Of a stretch of 64,000 bases of DNA, positions 50,088 to 59,569 are shown piece by piece. The position numbers and the translations under genes are program-made. This DNA comes from Saccopteryx bilineata. Lineage: Eukaryota; Chordata; Mammalia; Chiroptera; Emballonuridae. How positions within the stretch are numbered: the first letter of the stretch is position 1; each line of letters starts with the position of its first letter. The stretch spans positions 105,208,574 through 105,272,573 of the forward strand of contig NC_089490.1 of assembly GCF_036850765.1 (NCBI RefSeq). The letters are read 5' to 3'. The notes under the pieces were generated by a model. The model was not told the origin of the DNA. It ran no database searches and was given only the letters and a program-made list of their open reading frames with translations.

Positions 50088-50394
50088 TTTTAAGTTTTTA
50101 ATTTTTATCTTTAATCAGAAAGTACCTTTAAATCTCTGGGCCAGGTCTGAGGCACTGAGTCCTAGTTCTATAAGTAATATCAAAGGTGGGCCCATGTGAC
50201 AAGCCATTTGTTACTTCAGGTCACGTGCTAACGTCATGGGTATAAGTGTGAAAAGGCTATTCCTATACAGTGTCTTAAACAGACTTTAAGAAAGAACCTA
50301 TACTGACAGGAGAGAAGTATGGTTTGGGCATGGTGCTCTGCCTACAAAAGAATGAGAAATAGGATGAAAAATACTTTTAAAAGATATCTGAATT

Positions 50395-50750
50395 TCTGAT
50401 GGACTGAGTGTTTGTATCCTCCCTAAAATTCTTATGTTGAAATTATAAACCGTGAAATGATAAAAGGTGTGGCTTATAGAAGATGATTAGATCATAAGGG
50501 TGGGGCTCTCGTGAATATAATTAGTGCCCTTATTATAAAAGAGACTCCCAAATTGCTCTCAGCCCCTTCCTTCTACCATGTGAGAACTCATCAAGAAAAC
50601 AACAATTTATGAGCCAGAGAAAGGTCCCCCACCTGAAAATGAATCTGCTGGTGCCTTGATCTTGGACTTCCCTACCTCTGAAACTGTGAGAAATCAATTT
50701 CTATTGTTTAAGCCACCTACTGTTGAAGCAGCTCAAGCAGACTAAAACAG
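50395..50750 (+). repeat. MaLR LTR (MST/THE1-MLT type)
   Basis: A full-length-looking LTR: 'tgtttgtatcctccctaaaattcttatgttgaaattataa', 'gatgattagatcataagggtggggctctcgtgaatataattagtgcccttattataaaagagac', 'ccatgtgagaactcatc', 'tctgctggtgccttgatcttggacttcc' and 'ctgtgagaaatcaatttctattgtttaagccacc'. It lies close to the TTC41 exon at 50912-51045. Confidence 0.85.
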
Positions 50751-50911
50751 TTTCCTAATGAGGGAAGGCAAATAGATAGCAAAAGACATTGAAAGCATGT
50801 GGAATGGTTGCTTGCTTCAGAAATGAAGACATCCTTTAAATAAGCAAAGTATGCAGATGAAACAATGGGAAAAGTTGCCTACTTCTAAAAGAGCTAGATC
50901 AGAGCAATAAT

Positions 50912-51045
50912 CTAATTTACAATAAGTATCACTCAGGCTGACGCTCAGCTGCTTCCTGATGAGTGGACAGTTGGCCAGAGCACTCACAGTTTTCTTTATT
51001 TGTGTCACTTGTTTGTAATATTCAATTGCTTTCTTCCTTTGGAGT
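50912..51045 (-). CDS. TTC41: TTC41 internal exon (TPR), donor site lost
   Basis: 134 nt: one base completes the upstream codon (AG+A, Arg), then 44 codons and one leftover base. It reads LQRKKAIEYYKQVTQIKK, the second helix of a TPR hairpin, and ends RKQLSVSLSDTYCKL. The acceptor is ttctcttttctag. The exon end set by phase and by continuity with the last exon (TTA G joined to CA GGT) falls at 50912, but the following bases are ATTATT where GT is required. A cryptic donor 29 nt further (GAA before gtaggc at 50882) would not keep the frame into the acceptor at 40734, though it would match the acceptor at 40328. Retaining the intron gives a stop at 50817-50819. The exon is clear; the splice defect is strong evidence of decay. 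Confidence 0.82.
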
Positions 51046-51094
51046 CTAGAAAAGAGAAATTTAATTCAAGTTTTGCATTGAAGAAGCATTGCCG

Positions 51095-51800
51095 TCGTTC
51101 ATTCACTCAACAAACATTCACTGAATTCTGGCACTAGGGCTGGAGTGAAAACATGAGTAAGGCTAATCCTTGCCCTCAGAATTTCCTGAGGCAGGAGGAG
51201 AGACGGGAGAGTGGAAGAGAGGACTGATTGTTTAGGAAGGGCATTCAGCACAAACCTAGGGGTTTAAGACTTTACTATTGAAAAGTTTTTATTAAGAGAA
51301 TGATGTGATCTAGTTTGCATTTTAGAAAATTCATCTGCCTGGATATATGGAGAATAAATTGAAGCAGGCAAGGCTATATAAAGGCAGTGAGGCCATTTAG
51401 TCCAGAGGAAAAATGAGGAGGGTCTGAGCTATTGCAGTGGCCACAGATCTGAAGAGAGATCTTCAAGGCACAGCGTCTCCTTGACTGTGGTGGTGCTGGT
51501 GCTGGAGCGTGGGCACCCACACGTGCAGTGGAGTGGCGTGGCCAGGAGCTGGGGCTCTAAAGGCAGGCAGGCGTGGTAGTGGCACGGTGGTTAGGCACAG
51601 AGGCTCTGCAGTCAGACCTCCCGGGTGCTAATCCTGCCTCTACCACCTCAGGGATGGGCAAGCATCTTCGTCTCTTAAACCCCAGTTTTCTCACACTGAA
51701 AATGAGGTCAACAGAGTTATTGTGATGATTAAATGAGAAAAACTGTATGGACTGTGTTTAACATGGTGACTGATAATAAATATCCTTAAGATGGATGGAT
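51095..51800 (+). repeat. MIR-type fragments in TTC41 intron 4
   Basis: A clear MIR at 51585-51790: 'gcacagaggctctgcagtcagacctcccgggtgctaatcctgcctctaccacc', 'tcttaaaccccagttttctcacactgaaaatgagg', 'tgatgattaaatgagaa'. A shorter MIR3-like piece ('ctcaacaaacattcactgaattctggcactagggctgg') is at 51105-51170. Confidence 0.75.
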
Positions 51801-52076
51801 GATTAGGACGATGCCCTGGTGTCTGCACTGAGTGAGACAGGAGAAGCATTTTGTCAGAAGAGGGGATGGATGTGTTCAGTCTTCAGACTGTCGACTCTAA
51901 AATGCCCAAATACTCTGGAATCACCCAATGGAGATGCCCAGTAGGTCAATGGACGCATGTGTGTGCAGCTGGTGACAGAGGTCTGAGGAGATGAGACGAG
52001 GAACCATCACCTTATAGAATGATGCCTGAAGCCCTAGCACAGGTGAGGTTTGAGATGTTAAGATTAAAACAAACAC

Positions 52077-52252
52077 TTGACCTGTGGTGGCACAGTGGAT
52101 AAAGTATCAAGCTGGAATACTGAGGTCACCAGTTCAAAACCCCAGGCTTGCCCAGTAAAGGCACATACAAGAAGCAACTACTATGAGTTGATGTTTCCTG
52201 CTTCTCCCTCTGATCTCTCTCTCCCTCTCCACTCTCTAAAAAATAAAGAAAG

Positions 52253-52292
<40 letters not shown>

Positions 52293-52380
52293 GGAAGGGA
52301 GGGAGGGAGGGAGGGAGGGAGGGAGGGAGGAAGGAAGGAAGGAAGGAAGGAAGGAAGGAAGGAAGGAAGGAGAGAGAAAG
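52077..52380 (+). mobile_element. GACCTGTGGTGGC-family SINE with expanded purine tail
   Basis: Head ttgacctgtggtggcacagtggataaagt, B box 'ccagttcaaaaccccaggc', then body to 52245. The tail has become (GA)n at 52257-52288, then GGGA units and (GGAA)n to about 52370. A second case, besides 18034-18112, of a SINE tail seeding a purine microsatellite. Confidence 0.9.
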
Positions 52381-53380
52381 CAAGCACCACCACTGGACAA
52401 GAGTCAGGGAGAGGACGAGGAAACCCACAGAAGGAAGTGGAAAGGCATAACCAGAGAAGATATCCATGAAGGGGTGTGTCTCAGAAACCAGGGGGATAAA
52501 TCAGCCCTCAGACACTTCAGCAAGAGGACCAACATAATGGAAGCGCAAAGGCACACTGAGGATGTTCCTGATGGCTTCCACAGGAGTGGAGAAAATGGAG
52601 TCGGTGAGAGTAGATGTCAAGTGACAGTAAATGAGAAGTGAGGAAGGACAGAAACTTGTCTATGAAGAGGATGCTGGTGAAAGACAATGGGAACAAATAG
52701 ATACAAACCTAGAAGAGATGACATTTATTTCACTGACAATGTATTGCTGTTCCTCTTAAGACAGCTGTTCACTCTTCTCTGTCCCGCTTTTTTTTTCTAC
52801 TTTTAGTTTTTAAATTTGAGCTCACTTATTCATCTCTATCATCCCATTCTACAAGGCCCTCAGGATCCCTTGGACCATTTCCATAGTGTGTCAGAGCTAT
52901 CTCAAGGGGCCCTTGCCACCTGGACACATTCAACAGGTGAGTCCAGTTGCACAGCAAAACATCTTCCAATCTTAACCAAGGTGGAGGATATATGGTCACC
53001 AAAGAACAACCTTCAACAAGGAAAACGGCTTCTCAGTTGTTCCGGAAGACGGACCGCTGGCAACAAGGCCTGGGAAGAAGGCATCCGAGCACAGCAGGTC
53101 CTGACACAGAGGCCACCCTTGTGGAACGGCAACGTCCCTGAGTGTCTGTGACTCACGCCCCCCAGTCTCTGGCTTTACGGCGGGGCAGCCCCGGCAGGAG
53201 ACATGACTCAGTGTGCCCGTGTTCAAATCTTTCTACGAGGCATGGGCTCTACTGTCAAGCTTTTCGCTTCTCTAAAGAAAGCCCTGCTCTCTGCTCACAG
53301 TGCTGGTCTTAAGAGAAACAAAAGGAGGCTTATACAGTGTCAAGTGCCTAAAAAAATTATCTTCTGAGGAGCGAAACAAC
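52381..53380. other. TTC41 intron 4, unique sequence
   Basis: No exon-like segment recognised. An open frame at 52816-53151 (111 codons, plus strand) has no splice or family support. Confidence 0.5.
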
Positions 53381-53384
53381 ACTA

Positions 53385-53600
53385 TGAGCCCAAGTTACCA
53401 ACTCTTCTGGTATGTGCCAGGCACTCTGCTCAGCTCTTTACACAAGGGCTCTCTAAGTCCTCACAATCCGCCTGCGAGGGAGGCACTATTACCACTCAAA
53501 CTCTACCGAAGAGGAAATGGACGAGATACCAACATGTTTAGTACTGCCTCGTTCTCACTGTTCCTAACTGAACCCAGACGGCTGGACCCCAGAGCGCACC
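53385..53600 (+). repeat. MIR-like SINE fragment
   Basis: 'accaactcttctggtatgtgccaggcactctgctcagctctttacacaagggctctctaagtcctcacaatccgcctgcgaggg' is the MIR 5' half. Confidence 0.7.
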
Positions 53601-54485
53601 ATCTCAGCACTACTATACAGCACCAGGAATTTCACCCTTAGACACGCCTTCATTTGGGCTACTCTTTTCAAGGTAAATACTCTGAGAGTATTGAAAGTTA
53701 GAGATTACCAACATCACATTCTTCCCGGGAGCAAGAGCAGGAAGAGGCCTGTTTTCTGGGGAGAGAGGAGAGGAACACTATCTCGGGAAAAGTGGAAAGC
53801 TCAAGTGAAAAAAGCAAGAGCGGAAATGGAGGGGAGGGAGAGAAGCTACAAACACAAACCTTCACGTCTTCACAACTGAACCTTGAGCTTCCCCGGCCAT
53901 TTGCTGGGCTGGATTGGCTACAAAAGGGCATAAGCCAGGCTATAGGAAGAGTGTGACCTCTGTGGACTCACAAAGAACCTTCTCCCATACCAGTCTGTCA
54001 GGGGAAGCGGTCACACCTGACAGATGCTAACACTGATTACATCCGGTGGGTGATACCTACAGCCCTCCTTTAAACACAGACGCTGACAAAGAGTTTCTCC
54101 TTGAGCAAACTCTATTCAGGCTCATCTGAGCTGTTTCTGCACCAGGCCTCAAATTTCACCTTCTGAGTTCATCCCTGCATTGTCCAACCTGAATAAGAAT
54201 CCTGCTAAGTCAGTCAGGCCATCCTCGCTGTCTGACCCCATCAGGTAGGCATCCAGTCACACTCCCCGTCCTCCACCCCAGGTGACGCTGCTCAGCCTGG
54301 TCTGCCTTCAGCAGTTCTCCTATTAGTCCATTTAGCCAGGAGCCCCTTGTGTTCCCCAGATGCCCTCCTTAGTAATGTTCTACCCACTGATACACCACCC
54401 CACTTTCCCTTGTATTCAGAGTTGATCTAATTTCTCTCCCCTTCTGCAAAATCCCTTTACAGTGGGCCCTACACCCATCACAAAG
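53600..54485. other. TTC41 intron 4, unique sequence
   Basis: Nothing recognised. Short open frames on both strands without signatures. Confidence 0.5.
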
Positions 54486-54493
54486 GGTTAGAA

Positions 54494-54834
54494 CAGGGGT
54501 CCCCAAACTACGGCCCGCGGGCCACATGCGGCCCCCTGAGGCCATCTATCCAGCCCCTGCCGCACTTCAGAAGGGGCACCTCTTTCATTGGTGGTCAGTG
54601 AGAGGAGCCTAGTTCATATTGAAGTACTGGTCAGTTTGTTGGTTTAAATTTACTTGGTCTTTATTTTAAATATTGTATTTGTTCCCATTTTGTTTTTTGG
54701 GTTTTTTTACTTTAAAATAAGATATGTGCAGTGTGCATAGGGATTTATTCATAGTTTTTTTTTTATAGTCTGGCCCTCCAATGGTCTGAGGGACAGTGAA
54801 CTGGCCCCCTGTGTAAAAAGTTTGGGGACCCCTG
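54494..54834. mobile_element. hAT miniature element (CAGGGGTCCCC family)
   Basis: 341 bp with perfect 8-bp TSD ggttagaa (54486-54493 and 54835-54842). Termini caggggtccccaaact and aagtttggggacccctg. It is fuller than the 35698 copy, keeping 'cggcccgcgggccacatgcggcc' near the left end. Confidence 0.95.
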
Positions 54835-55443
54835 GGTTAGAATAATGGCTGCCTTACCTTTCTGTAAAAGTGTCACGAAGAATTTTGTCTCTAACAGCTT
54901 TAGCAATGCCTTGTGTGGGGAGCTGAGGAAAGCCCCACACCTCACAAGAAAGCAAGAGGACTTCCCCCGCCGGGAGAGGTAGCAGGAAAGCGTGACTGGA
55001 GACATTACAGGCTCTGGCCCAGGTCTTGCAGAAGAAAGACCAGCAGGCTGTGGGTACCACAGACAGCGTCTGAGGCCTGCAGAGGCCTGGAGTAGGTGCA
55101 TCGTCCTCACAAGGCCTGTGAGTGACACTGGGAAACAGTCACCGTGACATCGTGCTCCTTTGTACTTTTCCTGCTGCTGCAACCTCTGCACCACTTGTGG
55201 GCTCAGAGCTCTTTGCAAACACATTATGGTCAGTGTCCCGACAAATCAATAGGGACAGAACTCTCAGGCATGGTGAGTCCCCCCAGGCTGGAACCAAAGA
55301 AGTAAGACACCCCTGACAGACGGCCCTAGACCTCCAAAGAAGTAAGACGCCCCTGACGGACGGCCCCAGACCTCCCTGACCCAGGCGAGGTTGGAGGGGG
55401 AGGGGAGACAATACACCACTGGACACACTCCACAGAAACCTGC

Positions 55444-55596
55444 CTTGCACTCTTTCTCAGTGGAATAATTAGTAAATCTGCTAAAAATTCCATAATTTCT
55501 CCAACTAAGATGCTTTTCTCCCCAAACAAACTTCTTCTGATATTTAAGCATTCTTGAAATTTTGTTTTTGCAAGGGAACTGTTTCCAGCAGCAAAT
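55444..55596 (-). CDS. TTC41: TTC41 internal exon (TPR), GC donor
   Basis: 153 nt: one base, 50 codons and two leftover bases, in phase with the exons on both sides. It reads AAGNSSLAKTKFQECLNIRR then SLFGEKSILVGEIMEFLADL, a clear TPR hairpin with the small residues and aromatic at the usual positions. The acceptor is acatgtgttttattttcag. The phase-consistent 3' end at 55444 (GCAAG) is followed by GCAGGT, a GC donor; a GT four bases later (GCAG before gtttct) would shift the frame by one relative to the next recognised exon. GC donors occur naturally but are rare. The reading frame is open throughout. Confidence 0.85.
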
Positions 55597-55774
55597 CTGA
55601 AAATAAAACACATGTGCTACATTCATTGTGCTACCAAAAATGATTCTCCTAAACATCCTATATTGTGTATAGGAACATACTAAACAGCAGAGCTGTTCAC
55701 AATAGCAGAGATTCAAGACCTTCAGCATGACTTATAAGAAAACGCTTGTACATCTTTATAAGAAACTAGAGCAC

Positions 55775-55995
55775 TACGCCCAACCTCAGCACCACTGACA
55801 TTATGGCTGGATAATTTGTTGTGGGGCCGTCCTGTGCATTGTAGGATATTAAGCAACATCTTGCCTTTTCCCACTAGATGCCAATAGCAAGCCCCCCAGT
55901 CGGGACAGCCAAAAAAAAAATATATATATATCTCCAGGTGTTGGCAAAGTTCCCATTGAGGGCAAGTTTGCCGTTGGTTGAGAACCACTGAGCCA
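55775..55995 (-). repeat. MER5A-like hAT-Charlie miniature element
   Basis: 'gcaccactgacattatggctggataatttgttgtggggccgtcctgtgcattgtaggatattaagcaacatcttgccttttcccactagatgccaatagc' and 'cgttggttgagaaccactgag' form a MER5A in antisense. Confidence 0.8.
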
Positions 55996-56140
55996 GAGGA
56001 TGGAAATACTTAAGTTGAGCATTTCTCAACCCAATCAGTGAGGTGAAAAACGGATTCATGAGTGTGAGTTAAGTATATTAATCATGACAATAAAAGCTAG
56101 TAAAGAAAACAGATTTTTTTTCAAGGAAAACATACCTGTT

Positions 56141-56234
56141 GCCCTGGCCGATGGCCCAGTTGGTTGGAGCATCATCCCTAAGTGCAGAGGTTGCCGCTTC
56201 CATCTCCAGCCAGGGACAGCCAGGAGCAGACCAG
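56141..56234 (+). mobile_element. Ves-like SINE head feeding a minisatellite
   Basis: Head gccctggccgatggcccagttggttggagcatcatccc is Ves-like and is followed by 'ccagccaggga'. The expected CT-rich 3' part is replaced by the 36-bp array that starts at 56235. Confidence 0.8.
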
Positions 56235-56558
56235 TATTCCTGTTCCTCTCCCTCTCGCTCTTCTGCTCAGTATTCCTGTTCCTCTCCCTCTCGCTCTTCT
56301 GCTCAGTATTCCTGTTCCTCTCCCTCTCGCTCTTCTGCTCAGTATTCCTATTCCTCTCCCTCTCGCTCTTCTGCTCAGTATTCCTGTTTCTCTCCCTCTC
56401 GCTCTTCTGCTCAGTATTCCTGTTCCTCTCCCTCTCGCTCTTCTGCTCAGTATTCCTGTTTCTCTCCCTCTCGCTCTTCTGCTCAGTATTCCTGTTCCTC
56501 TCCCTCTCGCTCTTCTGCTCAGTATTCCTGTTTCTCTCCCTCTCGCTCTTCTGCTCTT
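56235..56558. repeat. 36-bp minisatellite, nine units
   Basis: Nine head-to-tail copies of a 36-bp C/T-rich unit (tattcctgttcctctccctc + tcgctcttctgctcag). Because 36 is a multiple of three, every frame on both strands stays open and repeats 12 residues, giving four long but meaningless frames (Ser/Pro-rich, Leu-rich, Phe-rich and, in reverse, Arg-rich). Units 5, 7 and 9 carry T where units 1-3, 6 and 8 carry C at position 11; unit 4 has A at position 8. It lies in the TTC41 intron between 55596 and 56612. Confidence 0.97.
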
Positions 56559-56611
56559 TCTCTCTAAAATCAATGCAATAATAACTTAGAAAAAAAGAAA
56601 TACATGTTTAC

Positions 56612-56759
56612 ATGAGAACACCTTCTGTGCATTTCACGGTAGCCCGGTCGCAGGGGTGGCTGTCCAGGAAGCTGGAAAGTTCAGTAGCATGTTCCAAAAC
56701 ATGGCTTTCTGTTAAGTACTCCCCAGACGCGGACTCTGCCAGGTTGTTCAGGACTCTGC
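56612..56759 (-). CDS. TTC41: TTC41 internal exon (TPR region)
   Basis: 148 nt: two bases complete a Gly codon begun in the exon at 60195-60366, then 48 codons and two leftover bases. The acceptor tttcttcgctgcag is strong. It reads RVLNNLAESASGEYLTESHV then LEHATELSSFLDSHPCDRAT and ends ...KCTEGVL, split over the junction; the donor is CTCAT before gtaaac. All phases match the neighbouring exons and the frame is open. Helical periodicity suits a TPR-type hairpin. Open sequence continues upstream of the acceptor, so an ORF scan alone would start it too early; phase and splice signals fix the true start. Confidence 0.85.
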
Positions 56760-56824
56760 CTGCAGCGAAGAAATTTTGCCAAAAAGATGACACAGTTTTC
56801 TTTTCCATAAAAGAGCTAAGATGA

Positions 56825-58166
56825 AGGGGCCAACAACACACAATGGAGAAAAGAAAGCCTCTTCAACAAATGGTGTTGGGAAAACTGGAAAGCCACATGC
56901 AAAAGAATGAAACTCGACTACAGCCTGTCCCCGTGTACTAAAATTAATTCAAAATGGATCAAAGACCTAAATATAAGACCTGAAACAATAAAGTACATAG
57001 AAGAAGACATAGGTACTAAAATCATGGACCTGGGTTTTAAAGAACATTTTATGAACTTGACTCCAATGGCAAGAGAAGTGAAGGCAAAGATAAATGAATG
57101 GGACTACATCAGAATTAAAAGTTTTTGCTCAGCAAGAGAAACTGATATCAAAATAAACAGACAGCCAACTATATGGGAACTGATATTTTCAAACGACAGC
57201 TCAGATAAGGGCCTAATATCCAAAATTTACAAAGAACTCATAAAACTCAACAACAAACAAACAAGCAATCCAATAAAAAAATGGGAAGAGGACATGAACA
57301 GACACTTCTCCCAGGAAGAGATACAAATGGCCAACAGATATATGAAAAGATGCTCAGCTTCATTAGTTATTAGAGAAATGCAAATCAAAACTACAATGAG
57401 ATACCACCTCACTCCTGTTAGATTAGCTATTATCAACAAGACGGGTAATAGCAAATGTTGGAGAGGCTGTGGAGAAAAAGGAACCCTCATTCACTGTTGG
57501 TGGGACTGTAAAGTAGTACAACCATTATGGAGGAAAGTATGGTGGTTCCTCAAAAAACTGCAATTAGAACTACCTTATGACCCAGCAATCCCTCTACTGG
57601 GTATATACCCCAAAACCTCAGAAACATTGATACGTGAAGACACATGTAGCCCCATGTTCATTGCAGCACTGTTCACAGTGGCCAAGACATGGAAACAACC
57701 AAAAAGCCCTTCAATAGAAGACTGGATAAAGAAGATGTGGCACATATACACTATGGAATACTACTCAGCCATAAGAAATGATGACATCAGATCATTTACA
57801 GCAAAATGGTGGGATCTTGATAACATTATAAGGAGTGAAATAAGTAAATCAGAAAAAAACAAGAACTACATGATTCCATACATTGGTGGAACATAAAAAT
57901 GAGACTAAGAGACATGGACAAGAGTGTGGTGGTTACCAAGGGTGGGGGGGGGAGGGAGGACATGGGAGGGAGGGAGGGAGAGAGTTAGGGGGAGGGGGAG
58001 GGGCACAGAGAACTAGATAGAGGGTGACGGAGGACAATCTGACTTTGGGCGAGGGGTTTGCAACATAATTTGATGACAAAATAACCTAGACATGTTTTCT
58101 TTGAATATATGTACCCTGATTTATTAATGTCATCCCATTACCATTAATAAAAATTTATTAAAAAAA
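56825..58166 (+). mobile_element. Young 5'-truncated LINE-1
   Basis: Flanked by TSD aaaagagctaagatga (56809-56824 and 58167-58182; exact left limit blurred by the A tail). It contains the last third of ORF2, open from the truncation point to the TAA at 57894-57896, then a 3' UTR with a strong G tract (57942-57960) and an A tail. It is antisense to TTC41 and its left end is only 65 nt upstream of the acceptor of the exon at 56612-56759. Confidence 0.95.
56853..57896 (+). CDS. L1 ORF2p C-terminal fragment, uninterrupted
   Basis: Open frame from the L1 truncation point: [20 protein letters not shown] leads into [33 protein letters not shown], then the conserved Cys-rich segment [18 protein letters not shown] and the end [15 protein letters not shown]. 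There is no endonuclease or reverse-transcriptase core, so it is not functional. The absence of any stop over about 345 codons, against many in the 4830-11404 copy, suggests a recent insertion. It has no promoter of its own. Confidence 0.85.
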   Translation, partial: ESLFNKWCWENWKATCKRMKLDYSLSPCTKINSKWIKDLNIRPETIKYIEEDIGTKIMDLGFKEHFMNLTPMAREVKAKINEWDYIRIKSFCSARETDIKINRQPTIWELIFSNDSSDKGLISKIYKELIKLNNKQTSNPIKKWEEDMNRHFSQEEIQMANRYMKRCSASLVIREMQIKTTMRYHLTPVRLAIINKTGNSKCWRGCGEKGTLIHCWWDCKVVQPLWRKVWWFLKKLQLELPYDPAIPLLGIYPKTSETLIREDTCSPMFIAALFTVAKTWKQPKSPSIEDWIKKMWHIYTMEYYSAIRNDDIRSFTAKWWDLDNIIRSEISKSEKNKNYMIPYIGGT

Positions 58167-58245
58167 AAAAGAGCTAAGATGATAATAGGCAGAACATTTA
58201 ATATCATTTCTTCATCATTGCCAATTCATTTTTATTTTTATTTTA

Positions 58246-58628
58246 TTTATTTATTTTTTTTTTTTTGTATTTTTCTGAAGCTGGAAACGGGGAGAGACAG
58301 TCAGACAGACTCCCGCATGCGCCCAACCGGGATCCACCCGGCACGCCCACCAGGGGCGACGCTCTGCCCACCAGGGGGCGATGCTCTGCCCCTCCGGGGC
58401 GTTGCTCTGCGGCAACCAGAGCCACTCTAGCGCCTGAAGCAGAGGCCAAGGAGCCATCCCCAGCGCCCGGGCCATCTTTGCTCCAATGGAGCCTCGGCTG
58501 CAGGAGGGGAAGAGAGAGACAGAGAGGAAGGAGGGGGGGTGGAGAAGCAAATGGGCACTTCTCCTATGTGCCCTGGCCGGGAATCAAACCCGGGTCCCCC
58601 GCATGCCAGGCCGACGCTCTACCGCTGA
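58246..58628 (-). mobile_element. tRNA-derived SINE, CCTGGCCGGTTGGC family (minus strand, head truncated)
   Basis: In reverse: T-rich tail, 'ctgaagctggaaacggggagagacagtcagacagactcccgcatgcgccc', two tandem copies of the 'ccaggggcgacgctctgccca' segment, and B box 'ccgggaatcaaacccggg'. It ends at 'gacgctctaccgctga', so the first ~20 nt of the head (before the A box end) are missing. Confidence 0.9.
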
Positions 58629-59203
58629 TGATTTTTATTTTTTACTAAATCAATTACCAACCTACACTGCATGGGGCTTGGTTTTCATAGAACGCAGTTG
58701 TGTGTACACAGCAGTTACCGGGCCAAAGAGCTAAGACAACAGATTGAAACTCAATTCTGAGTCTGTTTCACAAACGAGCAGGTCAGTCACAGACTGAGGA
58801 CATAGATGCAGTAAAACCAGTCGTCACTGGGGTAACCGAGCCCGGAAAAGTGTGGCCAGTGCAGTCCTGTAGGAAGAAACAGTGAAACAATGTGGCCCTG
58901 CACAGCTGGGCACACAAATAAGCCCCGCAAACCCAATCCGCAAATAGTGGGTTCTGCTAGACCCTGACCGCTGGAGAACACCCCCTCTGCAGAGGCCCAG
59001 CGGTTTGCCCCTTTATTGAGGGTTACATGTTCTGACAATAATATAGACTTCTAAAGAGTAGAAAGTGTTTTCTAAGCCACGCTTTGTTAGGAAGAGAAAA
59101 AAACCATAATAATATTCCTAGAAGGTATTGTTACAGCATTACTCAAAGCAGCTTTAACTCTCGATGCTATGAAGCCAGTCTTAATTAAAAAGAACTACCA
59201 TTA
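58629..59203. other. TTC41 intron 2 (as numbered in this window), unique sequence
   Basis: Intron between 60195 and 56759. A strong acceptor-like motif (tgtttcttcctacag, minus, near 58867) precedes a 28-codon open run, but with no donor or TPR signature. Confidence 0.45.
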
Positions 59204-59567
59204 GGCCCTGGCCAGTTGGCTCAGTGGTAGAGCGTCGGCCTGGCGTGCAGAAGTCCCGGGTTCGATTCCCGGCCAGGGCACACAGGAGAAGCGCCCATCT
59301 GCTTCTCCACCCCTCCCCTCTCCTTCCTCTCTGTCTCTCTCTTCCTCTCCCGCAGCTGAGGCTCCACTGGAGCAAAAAGATGGCCCGAGGCACTGAGAAA
59401 GGCTCCTTGGCCTCTGCCCCAGGCGCTAGAGTGACTCTGGTCGCGGCAGAGCATCGCCCCCTGGTGGGCATGCCGGGTGGATCCCGGTCAGGCACATGCG
59501 GGAGTCTGTCTGTCTCTCCCCGTTTCCAGCTTCAGAAAAATACAAAAACAAAATAATAATAAAAAAA
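59204..59567 (+). mobile_element. tRNA-derived SINE, CCTGGCCGGTTGGC family
   Basis: Head ggccctggccagttggctcagtggtagagcg, B box 'cgggttcgattcccgg', body with an internal deletion that joins 'ggtcgcggcagagcatcgcccc' directly, and a mixed A-rich tail. Well preserved. Confidence 0.92.
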
Positions 59568-59569
59568 CA

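Noticed and set aside
54763..55224. 153-codon minus-strand ORF as a gene
   Set aside because: Starts in unremarkable sequence and runs into a hAT element; only the 65-bp segment with splice signals is worth keeping.
56235..56558. CRISPR-like array of regular repeats
   Set aside because: Units are directly adjacent, with no unique spacers, inside a SINE in a mammalian intron.
56084..56589. Four overlapping 130-165 codon ORFs on both strands
   Set aside because: All are translations of the 36-bp minisatellite; a unit length divisible by three keeps every frame open. No start context, splice sites or family.
56760..56841. TTC41 exon starting at an AG inside the L1 target duplication (56815)
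   Set aside because: The open frame does extend that far, but that start breaks the phase with the upstream exon. The AG at 56760, preceded by a strong pyrimidine tract, restores the phase and matches the TPR family better.
58787..58870. Possible extra TTC41 exon after the acceptor-like tgtttcttcctacag
   Set aside because: No usable donor and no TPR-like sequence; the flanking exons already join in phase without it.
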